From Agroathelia rolfsii (taxonomy: Eukaryota; Basidiomycota; Agaricomycetes; Amylocorticiales; Amylocorticiaceae), in assembly GCA_018343915.1 (NCBI GenBank), contig JABRWF010000002.1:3906001-3970000 (forward strand): DNA of 64,000 nt, given 5' to 3'. Position 1 is the first letter of the stretch. Each line of letters opens with the position of its first letter. The notes under the pieces were generated by a model. That model searched no databases. It saw only the letters and a program-made list of their open reading frames with translations, and was not told the origin of the DNA. Made by a program: the position numbers and the translations under genes. Positions 46,817 to 58,187 of the stretch are shown in pieces.

Positions 46817-47375
46817 TCATCGGATTCTGGGGGGTTGGTGACTCTTGGCAGGCTTGGTGGGCTCTTGTACCTGAATTCGATGACCTGGAAAGATATCACT
46901 CCAGCTCGGAGGTGCGTCTATGTCTCCTTGAGATATACCGCCAGACTGTAAATGCAACTCCGATAGCTCGTACTCTGGTAATCCTTCATCACGATTATCC
47001 ATTGCTAAGTCCTGCATTTGGTTCTCTGGCTGAGACAATGGATATTTAGGGACCATCCGCTTTTTTACTGCTTCTTCAAGATCGCTTATTCGTCTGGATG
47101 TATCCAACCAGTGAAGGAGGTAATAAAGCAACGCTGCTATCGACAGCCCAATAATAGCTATAAGAGATGCAAATGAGGATCTAAGTAGTTGTCAGCGGTA
47201 CTCATAATATCGACTTACTTAGAATGACATAGATTAATTAATTATCTTTCGTGCCCGTACCAGATCTTTTTTGAGGTACTAGATTGGCATGGGCATCAAT
47301 TATCTGCGATTGCCCAAGAAAATGGTGTAGCAGCGACAAAAGAGCCGGGGGCTATGTTCCGCGTGAGCTTAGCAT
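46817..47375 (-). pseudogene. Signal-peptide / single-TM protein (member B) with an in-frame TAG near the start
   Basis: ATG 47375 opens a frame that reads seven codons, meets TAG at 47354-47352, then continues without further stops through a leader-like segment (PPALLSLLHHFLG...AHA) to a donor at 47260 (GTACGG). The acceptor at 47158 resumes in phase 1 into a TM helix (IIGLSIAALLYYLLHWL), a basic juxtamembrane (DTSRRISDLEEAVKKR) and a polar tail with LPEYELSEL and APPSWSD. Leader, phase-1 intron at the TM and tail match members A and B's neighbour at 49783. The early stop makes it a likely recent pseudogene, unless translation starts elsewhere or an additional intron removes the stop. Confidence 0.5.
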
Positions 47376-49260
47376 ATGGCAGTAGTCTTGTAGTAGAATT
47401 ACTAGTCTCGTATTGATGGCTGTCGAGTGGAAGGTGTAGGTGGAGAGCCGGGTGGTCTTATAACACGTATATATAGTATTATAGCACGATAACTCCCATG
47501 ATTGTACTAGTAGGGGGGTACAAAACAGTCCTCAAGTGCTCAGGCTACTCAGAAATACCGAGTATCCACTGCTACTACGTAGATTGATCAATCTGCCACA
47601 CTTGAAGCGTCATTCAATGATGCAATGCAATTCGAATAACAGCTATTTTTATATAATGCCACGAGGATTTAAAGTTTTCAAACCCTAAACACCACCGTCG
47701 TGACTAAATCAGTTGATGTATCTGTTCCTCTTGATCATGCAAATGAATACATTTTCTCACAACTTGAATCTTTTTAATGCACCATTTAATCAAGAATATG
47801 GTAATTACAGATGGTGCGGTGAGCAGATGTTCACGGCGTGAAAGCTACATGCATGTAGGCCAAGAGTGCCTGATTCCATCATAGATAACCATTACAGAGA
47901 GAGTAGCAAGACAAAAGGAGACATGATAAGCTTTATGGAAAGTCGGGAGAGTGAAAGGCCATCAGAAGGGGACCTTAAGTATCCAGGTTTATGAGCATCA
48001 TGATGGTATATGAGCGGATATGGCAAAGACAGTTGTAATGACAATGACGAAAGTGGTATAAGTAACGAAAAAGATGTCATGAATAACAAGAGAAACGAGG
48101 ATATTAAAAGACCACGAAGATGCTGGGAGCAGAGTGGGCGATAGCATAAGGCTACCAGCGTACCAGTGTGTCAGGGATGCCGCAGTAAGAAAAATGGAGC
48201 GTACTAATAGGTAGTAGCGTAAATGTGACCGATATCACAGGGGAGCCTGATAGGAGGTGTAATGGAGACAGTGTTAATTAAAGCACGTCAGGGAAATAGA
48301 AAATAATAAAAAGACATGTCGACGCGAATATATGTTTCGAGGAAGTTGGGATATGTTAACAAGAGCCAATCGGGCACGGAAAGAAAAGGAGGAGGGTCAT
48401 AGCCTGACTATATTAAGTAAGGAATAATAGAAGATGATGTAGAAATGGCGAACTAGCAGTGGCCTGAAATCACAGACAAAACAAAAGACAGCAAAGCACA
48501 ACCACGGGCATTACATCGACAAAGCGACGGGGGTCCCGAAGCTTGATCCTACCCTTAATCCGGATATCCGAGGTAGTGCGCACTGTTGTGGCGGGCATTT
48601 GCAATAGGATCCATGAATGCACAGCTGTAATCCATGATGTAATTAATTCTAGAGATAGCTCATCTAGCATTAATAAGTTAGCGTGCTGTTTTATGCCCAT
48701 AAATAACTTTTTTGATTATGACTTATAATAATTGTTAGTGGCCTCGTTTAGTGGCCTTACTTCGGGCTCCTAGCGATGCAAAGTACAACTTAAAATTAGT
48801 ACACGCAATTCAATATGCATGGCAGCTGGATACTTCAAGAAGTGTGAGAGGCAGCAAGGGCACAAGATGATCCCATGCAACAATATTGTAATGGACCATA
48901 ACATTCACCGAGAAAAGCAATGCGGTAACATCCAGGGTATTTAAGGCATAGAAATAGCATGAAGGAGATCTCAACGGAACTTAGTTATAGTAAGTACTGA
49001 GAACCTAACGGTTTACATATCGTTATCGCAGCAGTACCGATATGTAAGGTATAATGTATAACAGCTCGTCGTGGGTGAGCTGTGGATCACCCGAGGCAGT
49101 ATTTACTTGGAACCAAAACCGTCCAGAAGCACAAAGCCACTATGTATCATGATTGCTAGATCCTAAGGGGAAGAAGTCTAAGTGAGCATCAGGAAATGTC
49201 GGAATCTGCATGAGGGAGAATGGACGGAGAACAATCGGAGATAAGATGGGTCATGTATGG
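47376..49260. other. Intergenic region, 1.9 kb
   Basis: No gene seen. A TATATATA lies at about 47469-47476, on the upstream side of member B. The stretch from about 47890 to 48440 is purine-rich on the + strand. Confidence 0.4.
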
Positions 49261-49783
49261 TTAATACGGGCGTTGATGACTGGCGACGGGTATAGCTGGT
49301 CCTTCGATATAATCGTAATGCCCTGGAGGGGCCTCGCTAAGAGGTGCGTAGTCGTTCTGTCGAGAGATCCCGCTGAAAGGAAGGTAGCTTGGTCTGTAAC
49401 CGAGTGATACCTCGTCTTGGACTAATGGTCCAGATTGCAGAGGGTAAGTTGCACTAAGATGATCATATTCCACGGTTTGTTTTATCTGTGCTTCTTCCAG
49501 GCGGCGCTTATCTTGAGATTTTTTATAGAAGACGTAGGCTACCACAAGAACTATCACCACAAGCACAACACATACTAGTATAAACCAAAGTCAATACCAG
49601 GCTAGGACATTGAAAATCTAGCAACGCACTTGCAATGATTGCACCTGTTGAGAGTGGTTCAGATGAGTTTGACCCCCCGGGTCCGGTATGGTGGTAGAAA
49701 ATGCGTGCATGGGCACCCCATGATTGTAAAAGGACAAAAAATACCGAAAAAAAGAACTGTGAAGGCGAGCTTAGATTGAGCAT
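49261..49783 (-). CDS. Small signal-peptide / single-TM protein (member C)
   Basis: A predicted 155-residue protein with exons 49783-49630 and 49574-49261. The leader is hydrophobic (QFFFSVFFVLLQSWGAHA), the ectodomain is short (HHTGPGGSNSSEPLSTGA), the TM spans the splice junction (IIAICVVLVVIVLVVAYVFY), and the cytosolic part begins with basic KKSQDKRRLEE and continues as a Tyr/Pro/Ser-rich tail (YPLQSGPL, YRPSYLPFSG, DYAPLSEAPPGHYDY). The intron is in phase 1 at the start of the TM, as in members A and B. It is similar in architecture rather than in close sequence to A. Upstream in-frame ATGs exist, but 49783 puts the leader at the N-terminus. Function unknown. Confidence 0.65.
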
Positions 49784-50638
49784 ATGGTGAGCACATAATA
49801 GCGAGACTAAGAAAATCGAAACAGCAAAGTTAGAAAAACTGAGGCAGGTTATAAATACGCAGATCATGACATACACATCTTTGTGTGTCGGTGCGGGGTG
49901 TGCGAAGTGTGAATTTTGGGTACACACTGATATTTATATACCAGTGAGAAAGATAGCATCATGATTGAGATCGTATCAAAGGCTCAACGTTGTCTGGATA
50001 TAGGCACAGTTGCATTAGAGGAAGTGCCAAGCCCAACATGTTGCACAGCTTAAGGGCACGAGTTCATATCTGCATCTATGAAATGCGACTGATGAGTGGC
50101 AGTTTGTCTTACGGCCCCATCCAGCTGATAGTGATGAGGAATAATAGCCTGAGCTCGAGAGCATGTCCTAAGTTAAAACGACACAATGGTAGATGGCCGC
50201 ACAAGTCTGAGGATCCTGGAGCTCAAGCCATGCTAAGAAGGGACATCATGCTTATAGATGTAAATATCGGAGCAGTAATGGCATAATTCAAATGTCACGC
50301 CCAGCCCGAACAAATGCCAAGGCCTGTGGTTATGGTACATGTAGTTGGCGGTTGCGCCGTTACATAATAGAACAAGGCCTCCGGTCCGATAGAGAGTGCA
50401 TGTCAAGTCTGACTCGGCAGCCGCGCATGTTTTAATTTGTGAGGCGGCATGGCTCGGCGACAGGACTTATATGACTCGATTAGGCACGTGCGCGCCTGGT
50501 GAGGCGGGAGGCGCGTTGATGCGCTGATGGCTCGGCAGGGCGTCGGGCCCGACGCTATGCGTCACGCGCCAATATAAGGAGGCGCGTTCACAGCGAGGTT
50601 GCCTCATCACCCACATCACCCCTCGCACCACAAACAAC
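49784..50638. other. Divergent promoter region of member C and PARP
   Basis: Contains a GC-rich block at 50430-50600 with repeated GGCGCG/GCGCGC words and an AATATAAGG TATA-like element about 65 bases before the PARP ATG. ACGCG words here resemble MCB-type cell-cycle elements, a weak inference. No gene seen. Confidence 0.4.
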
Positions 50639-53600
50639 ATGCCCCCCCGCAAGAAAGCCTCTGCAGCTGCATCCACGGCTGAAGATACGTCCACAGGTGA
50701 CGCTAGTGGAGGCCGAACAACACGGTCGACGCGCTCATCAACCAGAACTGCATCAGGTTCTCAGACTACAACGTCTGCACCTGTGTCTAAGACCGATCCT
50801 GAAACTAAGGCAAAGCCCACATCCAAGCCCAAGGCAACGAAGAAACGATCACGAACATCCCAAGATGATGACGAGGTCTCTGCGGAGGATGATTCAACCA
50901 TCAAGCCTTCCGCTAAGAAGGCTAAGGTTGACGACACCGATAAAGACGATGAAAAGGAGAAGAAAATGGTAATTTGAACATTTTGGACACCCTGAATTTA
51001 GTTAAATAAGGGTTTCTTTTTAGGTTACTGTACTCAAAAGAGGCGCGGCACCTGTGGATCCAGAGTCGCCTTACGTTCGTAAGTGATAATGTTCGACATG
51101 TACTACGAACTTTTTTTGCTAATCCCAGTAGATACACACCAAGTCTATCAGAATGCAGACGGCGTCTGGGATGCCATGTTAAACCAGACCGATGTGGTAA
51201 ACAACTCAAACAAGTTCGTTAATCTATTCCTTGGCCGTGATATCACTGTCGGCTGAGACTGGAAAATAGGTTCTATGTGATACAGGTATTGCATCCATCT
51301 GGAAACAACTCATCATGCATAATGTATATCCGCTGGGGACGAGTAGGTGAAAAGGGGTCGTCTCAGACCAAGGTATTTTGCCACTAGTTGTTGTGTCTTA
51401 TTAATGAAACTACTCACATCCTCTCTACTAGGGTCCTTTTGATCCTGCTACAGCGGTCTACCAATTCAAAAAACAGTTCCAATCCAAAACAGGAGCATCT
51501 TGGGAGCAGCGCAAAGGCATGTCTGCGAAGAAAGGTTGGTATCCGTTCGATTTAATCTATAATTACGGGATTGCTTATACGCATGTGTCGCAAATACTAG
51601 GGAAATATACTTGGATTGAACGCGATTTCGAAGAGGAAAAAGAGGAAAAAGAAGAGGACACGGATAAGAAAGATGTGCTCAAGATACCCGATTCAACTTT
51701 GCCTCATTCCGTTCAAGTGCTGTGCAACATCATCTTCTCTACTTCGTATGCAGCACCCCCTCACTGCCCCTTCTCTGTTGACGTAATTATTTTATAGTCT
51801 CATAAATGCTGCGCTTTCGTCAATGAACTACGATGCTAATAAGCTTCCATTGGGTTGGCGTATTTTTGTTCAATTATGTCGTTACAAGCTCTGAATATCT
51901 TGGTAGGAAAACTTGCGAAATCGACCATTTTGAACGGCTTTGCTGCTCTTAAGGTATATCTAGTTTTTTTTTTTTTTGCGCCGGGAGTACTGTTTGTTCA
52001 CTAATCATTCTTAGGAACTCTCCGAAGTCATTGACGATCCCAGCGGAGATAAGGTCAAGTCACATGGGTCTTTCCAATATGCCTGCCAAAACCTCTCTAA
52101 TGCTTACTACTCGTATGTTGATGTTGATATACATGAATATTAACTTACACTCATTCACTGTTCCAGTATCATTCCTCATTCCTTTGGTCGAAATCGTCCA
52201 ATCGTCATAAACGATGTTCAATTATTGAAAAGAGTAGCTGTTTACTTAATTCAACATGCTATTCACTACTAATGCCTTATTAGGAACTTGAACTCGTGGA
52301 TGCTCTGGGAGAAATGGTTAGTGGTCATAGCATGTTCAAGCTTGCAGTGAATCTTAGACTATTGCAACAGGAAATTGCTCAGAAGCTCATATCATCTACT
52401 ATCTCTACTGATGAATATGGAAACCCGATTAATGAACTTGATGCCCGCTTTCGCTCTCTTGGCTTGTCTTCGATGGAACCAGTCGACCCGACTAGTACCG
52501 AATTCAACGTATTGGAAGGATATGCACGCGACACCCATGGTGCAACACATAGACACTTGAAGGCAAACATTCTTCACGCCTTCCGGGTAGAAAGGTGTGT
52601 ACTCAAGTAATCGCCTGGTCCTTTTCGTTCTCTGAATTATTAAATTAGGCAAAGCGAGACGGAGGCTTGGTATAAGGGTGGCTTCGATAAAGTTCCCGAC
52701 GGTGAACGCCTGCTTCTTTGGCATGGATCCAGGGCCACTAACTTTGCAGGTTAACTATATATTTTTGTAAGACTTTCTTATCAAACTCGCTTACATTTTG
52801 GAATAGGCATCCTCAAACAGGGCTTGCGCATTGCACCGCCTGAAGGTTTGTTTCTTGTGTAATGTCTTTACGAAACTTTACTGAACACGAACAACCTGCT
52901 TATTCCAGCCCCTGTCAATGGTTTGTTCAAAGCTGTTTTTTGGCATTTCATCTACTGACAAACCTCAAGGCTATATGTTTGGCAAGGGTGTTTACTTTGC
53001 CGATGTAAGCATACTAAAATATGCCTATTCTCTTCTTTGTCTTAACCAATCGCTTTCTTTCTATAGATGATGTCTAAGGTTTGTCGTTGAAAACTTGTCC
53101 CTGTCAAACTTAACTATCTCACACTTAAATTCTCAGTCCGCTGGGTACTGCTATCACAGGTAAGCGTATATTTAGATTGCAAAGTACGCATATGTCTGAT
53201 TTGTTCGTCTAATTATATACAGTATGAGCAATGGAGTCGGCATTTTACTTCTCTGTGAGGTAGCCGCCAAGCCATTCCACGAGTTATACCACGCTAGTTA
53301 TAACGCAAACGTCGATTGTCCCGCGGCCAATAAACGGTATCTCTATTTCTTCTTAGTCTGGGAGCACATTACTTACTCCCAGCGCTATCATTCAAGGTGT
53401 ACAAAAGGCATTGGAAGGACCCAGCCTATAAAATGGAAGGATGCAGGTGAGGCGCTCAGCCATCCCGAGCTCAAGGGTTGCGAAATGCCTGCTGGACCGG
53501 GAGAAAATGTCAATCCGCCTCAAGCTTATCTACAGTATAACGAAGTGAGTGCTTTTACTCTGCATCCAGCGAGCGAACGGCATCTGACTCCTGGCTGAAA

Positions 53601-53668
53601 TTTAGTACATAGTATATGATACTGCTCAAATACGTCTGCGCTATTTGCTCATGGTCAAGATGGATTGA
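50639..53668 (+). CDS. Poly(ADP-ribose) polymerase with WGR domain
   Basis: A predicted 648-residue nuclear PARP. Twenty exons: 50639-50968, 51024-51078, 51129-51213, 51270-51372, 51432-51534, 51601-51745, 51798-51853, 51907-51953, 52015-52112, 52167-52233, 52284-52594, 52649-52749, 52807-52845, 52909-52920, 52970-53004, 53067-53078, 53137-53159, 53223-53336, 53397-53544 and 53606-53668. Order: basic Ser/Thr/Lys-rich N-terminus with nuclear-localisation-like KKRSR, WGR domain (about 115-230, MYIRWGRVGEKG), PARP regulatory helical domain, catalytic domain. The H-Y-E triad is visible: His 492 in LLLWHGSRATNFAG, Tyr 526 in GKGVYFAD, Glu 628 in LQYNEYIVYD. There are no zinc fingers or BRCT, so it is PARP2/3-like in layout. 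It adds ADP-ribose to proteins in DNA-damage signalling. Two exons are 12 nt long. Confidence 0.93.
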
Positions 53669-53791
53669 TCTTTTCTTGAACAGTAAAACACATCTTGTCT
53701 TTTAGTTTAATGTTATTATGACTACCCTCTTTGAATGGTCTATAACTATTGTTTGTCAGATTCTGAGGTTTGTCAGGCAGAAATTTCCCGC

Positions 53792-53863
53792 AGCACCGTG
53801 ACGCAGTGGAAGCGTGCAGGGCTCATAACCCTGAAGTCCCTTGATCGAAACAAGGCGGTGCTA
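53792..53863 (+). tRNA. Initiator tRNA-Met (CAU)
   Basis: A 72-base cloverleaf without intron. Acceptor stem AGCACCG (53792-53798) pairs with CGGTGCT (53856-53862). The anticodon loop CTCATAA lies between three G-C pairs (GGG/CCC). The A1-U72 pair and the T-loop ATCGAAA lacking the usual TTC are hallmarks of eukaryotic initiator tRNA and exclude elongator tRNA-Met. A TTTTC run shortly downstream (about 53872) fits Pol III termination. It lies 120 bases after the PARP stop. Confidence 0.93.
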
Positions 53864-54428
53864 TAATAATGTTTTCTTTGAAAATGCTCTTATTTTGCAT
53901 GCCGATTATCCAGCGTCTTATAAATGTACAATTTGATCCTCGATTCTTTTATCACTCGGGCAGATGACCAATAATTCAGTTTTTTGCTTCTTCCCAGGTG
54001 ACTGCTTCCAGGCCCTTACTATTCGGAAGTCACAGTGATGAATCATGCAAGTTTTCCCTTCACTTTATCACATTATTACCTAGAATGGATAGCTCCCGGC
54101 CATTGAGCGCTTCTTGCTTCCGGGATGTGACTTCAAACTGCGTGTGTGAAGAGTGGAGTTGCCTTTCTGAGGTTCTTTATCCTTTCAACAGTCACCGCCC
54201 TCGCATTTCCTCGGGACGGCATTCAACGTCTTAGACCGTATAAAATATTGCGATATGAGCAAAACTATGGTCTTCCAGCTTCCCCCCAAATATCTGTGGG
54301 ACTGACTCACTCCTCATATCGCCCCTTTTTCTCACTCGGCGGTGGCTGAGAATACCTAATTCGAGAGAACCTTGACCTTGCTCAGGCCCACACTTTACAC
54401 ATCTGCAAATTATTTTTGGATCTTATAC
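53864..54428. other. Upstream region of the HMG-box gene
   Basis: Between the tRNA and the HMG-box ATG. Open frames here lack domains. The frame of the HMG gene is open upstream of its ATG to about 54370, so an additional 5' exon cannot be excluded. Confidence 0.4.
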
Positions 54429-55758
54429 ATGGATACTCCGGCATTGACAGCTAGAGGCTTGTCACCTGTCCTCAATTTGTCAGTGCAAACCCGCCCGCCA
54501 TGTTCTCCTTTGTCATCAGAAGTTTCACCACGGTTATCCCACGAAACACCCTCAACCTTGCCCCCCTCATTCCCACATACGTCCAATAGCTTCAGGATTT
54601 TGTGCCTTGAAACTAATCCTGCCGTCTCTTCGGATACCGACTCCAGTCTCGAAAATTCGCCTGCGTCAAATAGGGTTGCCTGCAACACTCGCCGCTCTTT
54701 TGATCAGTCGAATAGTCTACCCCCCTCCATCTTGGCGCGCATGGACACGAGTAGAGTTCGAAGACCACAAAATGCCTTCTTTTTATTTCGTCGCGACTTC
54801 CTTGCCAAGCACGGTCAAACTCTCAAGAACAACGTCGAGCACGACCATCGGCACATTTCGCGTATTATTGCGGTCGCATGGAAAGCTGCCTCGTCGGAGG
54901 AGAGGGAAAATTACTCCCTGATGGCAGAGAAAGAGAAGAGGAGGCATGCGGAGCTGTACCCAAACTATCGGTTCAGTCCGCAGAGACGGGAGTGTGTCCC
55001 ACGGCGTAGACGGGTACAAAGAAACGGGGAGCTTGATGGCGAACGCGACGCAAAGATAGCGAAGCTAATCCTCGACGGTGCCTCAAGTGACCAAATCACT
55101 CGTGATCTTGCTGGAATTGACAAGCTCATAGAGAATGAAAGGGCAAATGAACAGGCGAGATCTCAGAATACATGGCTGGACCCTTGTGCCTTCACAATCG
55201 ACACCACATCGTTGCCTACTGAAGCCCCCCAGGTTGAAGGGTCTTTCCAATACATTGATGTAAGAACTCCAGTACCTGCTGTAGTACCTGCCTAATATCC
55301 CACCTGCCGTTCTAAATTTTATCTAGGCTAACATGAATCCGCCCGATTTCACCGGTGGATTCAACGAACCCGGCTCCTACACGCGGTTCAGTGGCTGCGT
55401 TTCGTCCCAAAGTTATCTCGTTCCTGGCAATCAGACCGTCTCAATCGGATCCTTTGATTATACCTCCTTCGACCAGTCCAGACCTAATTTTTCATCTTCC
55501 TTATGCAATTTAGCAGGGATACCTACCCCACTGATTCACATGGATCTATTTTCTCGGACGTCATCGTTTGAGGCCCTTCATGGCTTTATTTCCAATCCAG
55601 TCACATCCTCAGTTTCCGCAGAGCGACAAGCCATTAACGAGCACGATGCTCACGTCCCGATGAATCATTCTCGATCCATGCCTACGACTTACGCATCCTT
55701 GACTTATGGTCAACCAGCTGCAGCATACAGTTACTTCGTTCAATATCCAAAATTCTGA
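54429..55758 (+). CDS. HMG-box transcription factor (MATA_HMG type)
   Basis: A predicted 420-residue DNA-binding protein with exons 54429-55259 and 55327-55758. A single HMG box lies at about residues 110-178: RRPQNAFFLFRRDFLAK, HISRIIAVAWKAASSEER and YSLMAEKEKRRHAELYP, the spacing of sequence-specific (SOX/MATA-like) boxes. A basic tract follows (RRRRVQR). N- and C-terminal parts are Ser/Pro-rich with no other domain. In basidiomycetes related factors regulate mating response and fruiting (Prf1-like and others), but no mating-type genes lie nearby, so a specific role is not assigned. The start is the first ATG in frame. Confidence 0.85.
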
Positions 55759-55912
55759 TGGAATTAGACTCTTGGGGTGGGAAACGGAGAAAGGCACAAC
55801 TGGATCCATCTAGTTCTTCAAGCACTCGTGTCAATTAACCTCATCTGATTATGAAATACTACAATATCCGCTCATATCATATTGAAATTTTCAATTCAGA
55901 GAACTCTATAAT

Positions 55913-56995
55913 TTACATATCTTTACGTATCTTCTCAAATACATCTACGCCATGTGTTCCGAGTGCGGTAGCCAGGCCTACAACTTCAGCGCCGGCTGCG
56001 TGCATCCGCTTTGCTCCACGGGCATCGTGCACGCCTCCGATACCGATTATGCGAATCTCCTTCAAGCCCAAGTTCGATGAAACTTTAAGGGCTTGCGAAA
56101 ATGAAAATACGTTTCCAAGTGCCAAAGAATGAAGGGCCTCGCCAGCTAAGCCACCGAGTGGTGTCGGAAGGGCAAAACTAGGCTCTGTCAATCCCTCTGA
56201 CGGGTTAGAGCCTGAATAATCTGGAGATGGTTGGATCTCCGAAGATAGTTGAAAATCAGAGCCGGGATTGCCAATAAAGAGACCGGAGCCAAGGGTGTTG
56301 GTACAGGACAAAAATGCGATCGAGCACCTGCCAGCGATTAGAGGTAGCTCAAGGACTGCGAGCATCTTAATGAACTGGTCCTTGAAGACGTAAGGCGGGA
56401 GCTTTAGCCCAAGGGTTAAACTGGGATCAGCTTCAAAGTGCTTGGATAACATGGCAATTAGGGGAACGAGCAGTGCAGGTTCGTAGGCAGGCGGCGGTGC
56501 GTATGGAATGTTAGGACATGATGCATTGAATTCCACGGCTATTCTGTGCTTAGCTTCGCCTAATGACGCGCGGAACTCTTGTATCGTGTTCAGCATAGTG
56601 TCTAGCTCCCTCGGGTCACTGCTGGTAATGCTGATAATGAAAGGCTTGTGATTATTTTCGTTTGGAGTGACATTGGACGCAAGGATGCGAGAGATTGATT
56701 CGATGTAATACGACAAGGGATGAGGCGAGTATCCGTAGGAATTAAGGCTCCACCTAGAGTCTGCGGCGAGGGCTACCTGTGGTTGACTGGTCTATAAGCT
56801 CTCACAAAGGCATGTCGGGATACTTACAGCATGGGTCTTGTCTTCTTGAAAGCCACCGAGTGTCGCTGTTCTAGATACTACCGCTCCGGTATGCGGTGTG
56901 TTATATAGAATTTCGAGTTGTTCATGCTCAGAAGCCCATAAGCACGAAGAATTGATGAGAGGAGGATTAATTATTAGGGTGTGGATATGTACCAT
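55913..56995 (-). CDS. URA1: Dihydroorotate dehydrogenase, class 1 (fumarate-type)
   Basis: A predicted 343-residue cytosolic flavoenzyme for the fourth step of pyrimidine synthesis (dihydroorotate to orotate). Exons 56995-56828 and 56776-55913. Class-1 motifs: NPPLINSSCLWAS, AVVSRTATLGGF, the FMN/active-site loop EFNASCPNIPY (with the catalytic Cys typical of class 1A), LGLKLPPYV, a C-T-N-T block (SCTNTLGSGL), GGLAGEAL and IIGIGGVHDARGAKRMHAAGAE. No mitochondrial presequence or TM is present, unlike class 2 enzymes. The symbol follows the cytosolic yeast enzyme; the family call is firm. Confidence 0.9.
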
Positions 56996-57926
56996 ATCAA
57001 TGGAGTAGAGCCAAGATGATAAGGAAGCGAGGTTCTTATCCGGCTTATCTACAGTTGTGTATATGACGAAATGTACGTCACCAAGGAACCAGAGAAGCAA
57101 TATCATTTATTGATGATATTTCGTTGGTGTAGATTCTAACCTTCCGTTTGGAGCGGATCTTCGCCTGCATGTCAAGCTCTATATGAATAGTTTAGGCCAC
57201 CAATATCTATCAATAGTTTTGTGTTATTTGAAATACTTGAATCAGATTAATTCTGCTACTACCTTCGCGAGCAACAATTGCATCCATCCATCCCCAAAAA
57301 ACATTTACAAGCCTAAGGCCAATCTCTTAGACCTAGGGCGCTCTTGGTTCTCTCCACCACCCGGTGCTCATTCCTAATGCATCGCTCAAAAACTCCTACT
57401 CAGGCCTACGATAAATTGCTCCAGCGACACGACCACATCAGCACCAGAATCGAGGCATTTGTGACTCTCTTGATCGTACACACCACCGCTATCAACCAAT
57501 CGAATATTTTTCAGCCTCTTGCCCGACGAGTCGTTGAGTGTCCGCCGAGCACTTTGTAAAGACTTAATTGCAATAATCTGACCCCAGGATCTCTGAGTGG
57601 TAAGACTCCATATTCAGTCCGTGCATTGGTGCGGCCGAAAATCGCGGTCGAGACGCCGATACAGGCTAGAGACGAGATTAGATTCCTTATGTCAAGTTTA
57701 AGTTCTGTTTAGCTGAATCCTCGATGGTGTCACAACTCGAGTCTGACAGCTCCCGAGAACTTCTATCAGCTTCTTTTTGAAGTAGGAAAAATTGGAGAAG
57801 GAATAAAGCCTAAATCGTGATGTCAGTATACGATCTTTTTTTTCGGAGGAGATGCTCAAGCCTCACGATGTCATGAGCAAGACGTCTAATTGTAGAAGAT
57901 CGACAAGTTTCCGGAGATAGGAAACG
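56996..57926. other. Upstream region of DHODH
   Basis: No gene seen. Contains the DHODH promoter and AT-rich sequence; it ends at the possible DHODH fragment. Confidence 0.4.
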
Positions 57927-58187
57927 CTACGACGCATTGAATCCAACGCCAGTGTAATTTCTTAACTTCCCATCTGATCCGTAGCGAATTACTTGAATGT
58001 CTTCCAGCATCCTCCCCAGTTTTTCAGCGCCCCCTCTGAAGATGCCGATGATAAATAGTTTTTTTGGATTGTGTTCAAGAGTTTTATCGTCGGGAGCCAT
58101 GTTTAAAGGCGCCTGGGTGCCTTGTGTGTATTCATCCAGGATACGAGACAACAATCCACGCGAATGAAAGAAGCAGTGAGATTCCAA
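57927..58187 (-). pseudogene. Possible DHODH-derived fragment
   Basis: A minus-strand frame reads LLSRILDEY, a short insert, KKLFIIGIF, LGRMLEDIQVI and GVGFNAS before a stop. In the intact DHODH 1.2 kb away the same order appears: ISRILASN, HKPFIISIT, LDTMLNTIQEF and VEFNAS. The conserved order and spacing suggest a truncated, decayed duplicate. Flanking sequence could not be aligned, and the matched length is about 70 residues, so chance or another alpha/beta protein is possible. Confidence 0.4.

Noticed and set aside
54429..55758. Mating-type locus because of the HMG-box gene
   Set aside because: No homeodomain pair, pheromone receptor, CaaX pheromone or MIP gene lies nearby; HMG-box factors are numerous in these genomes.
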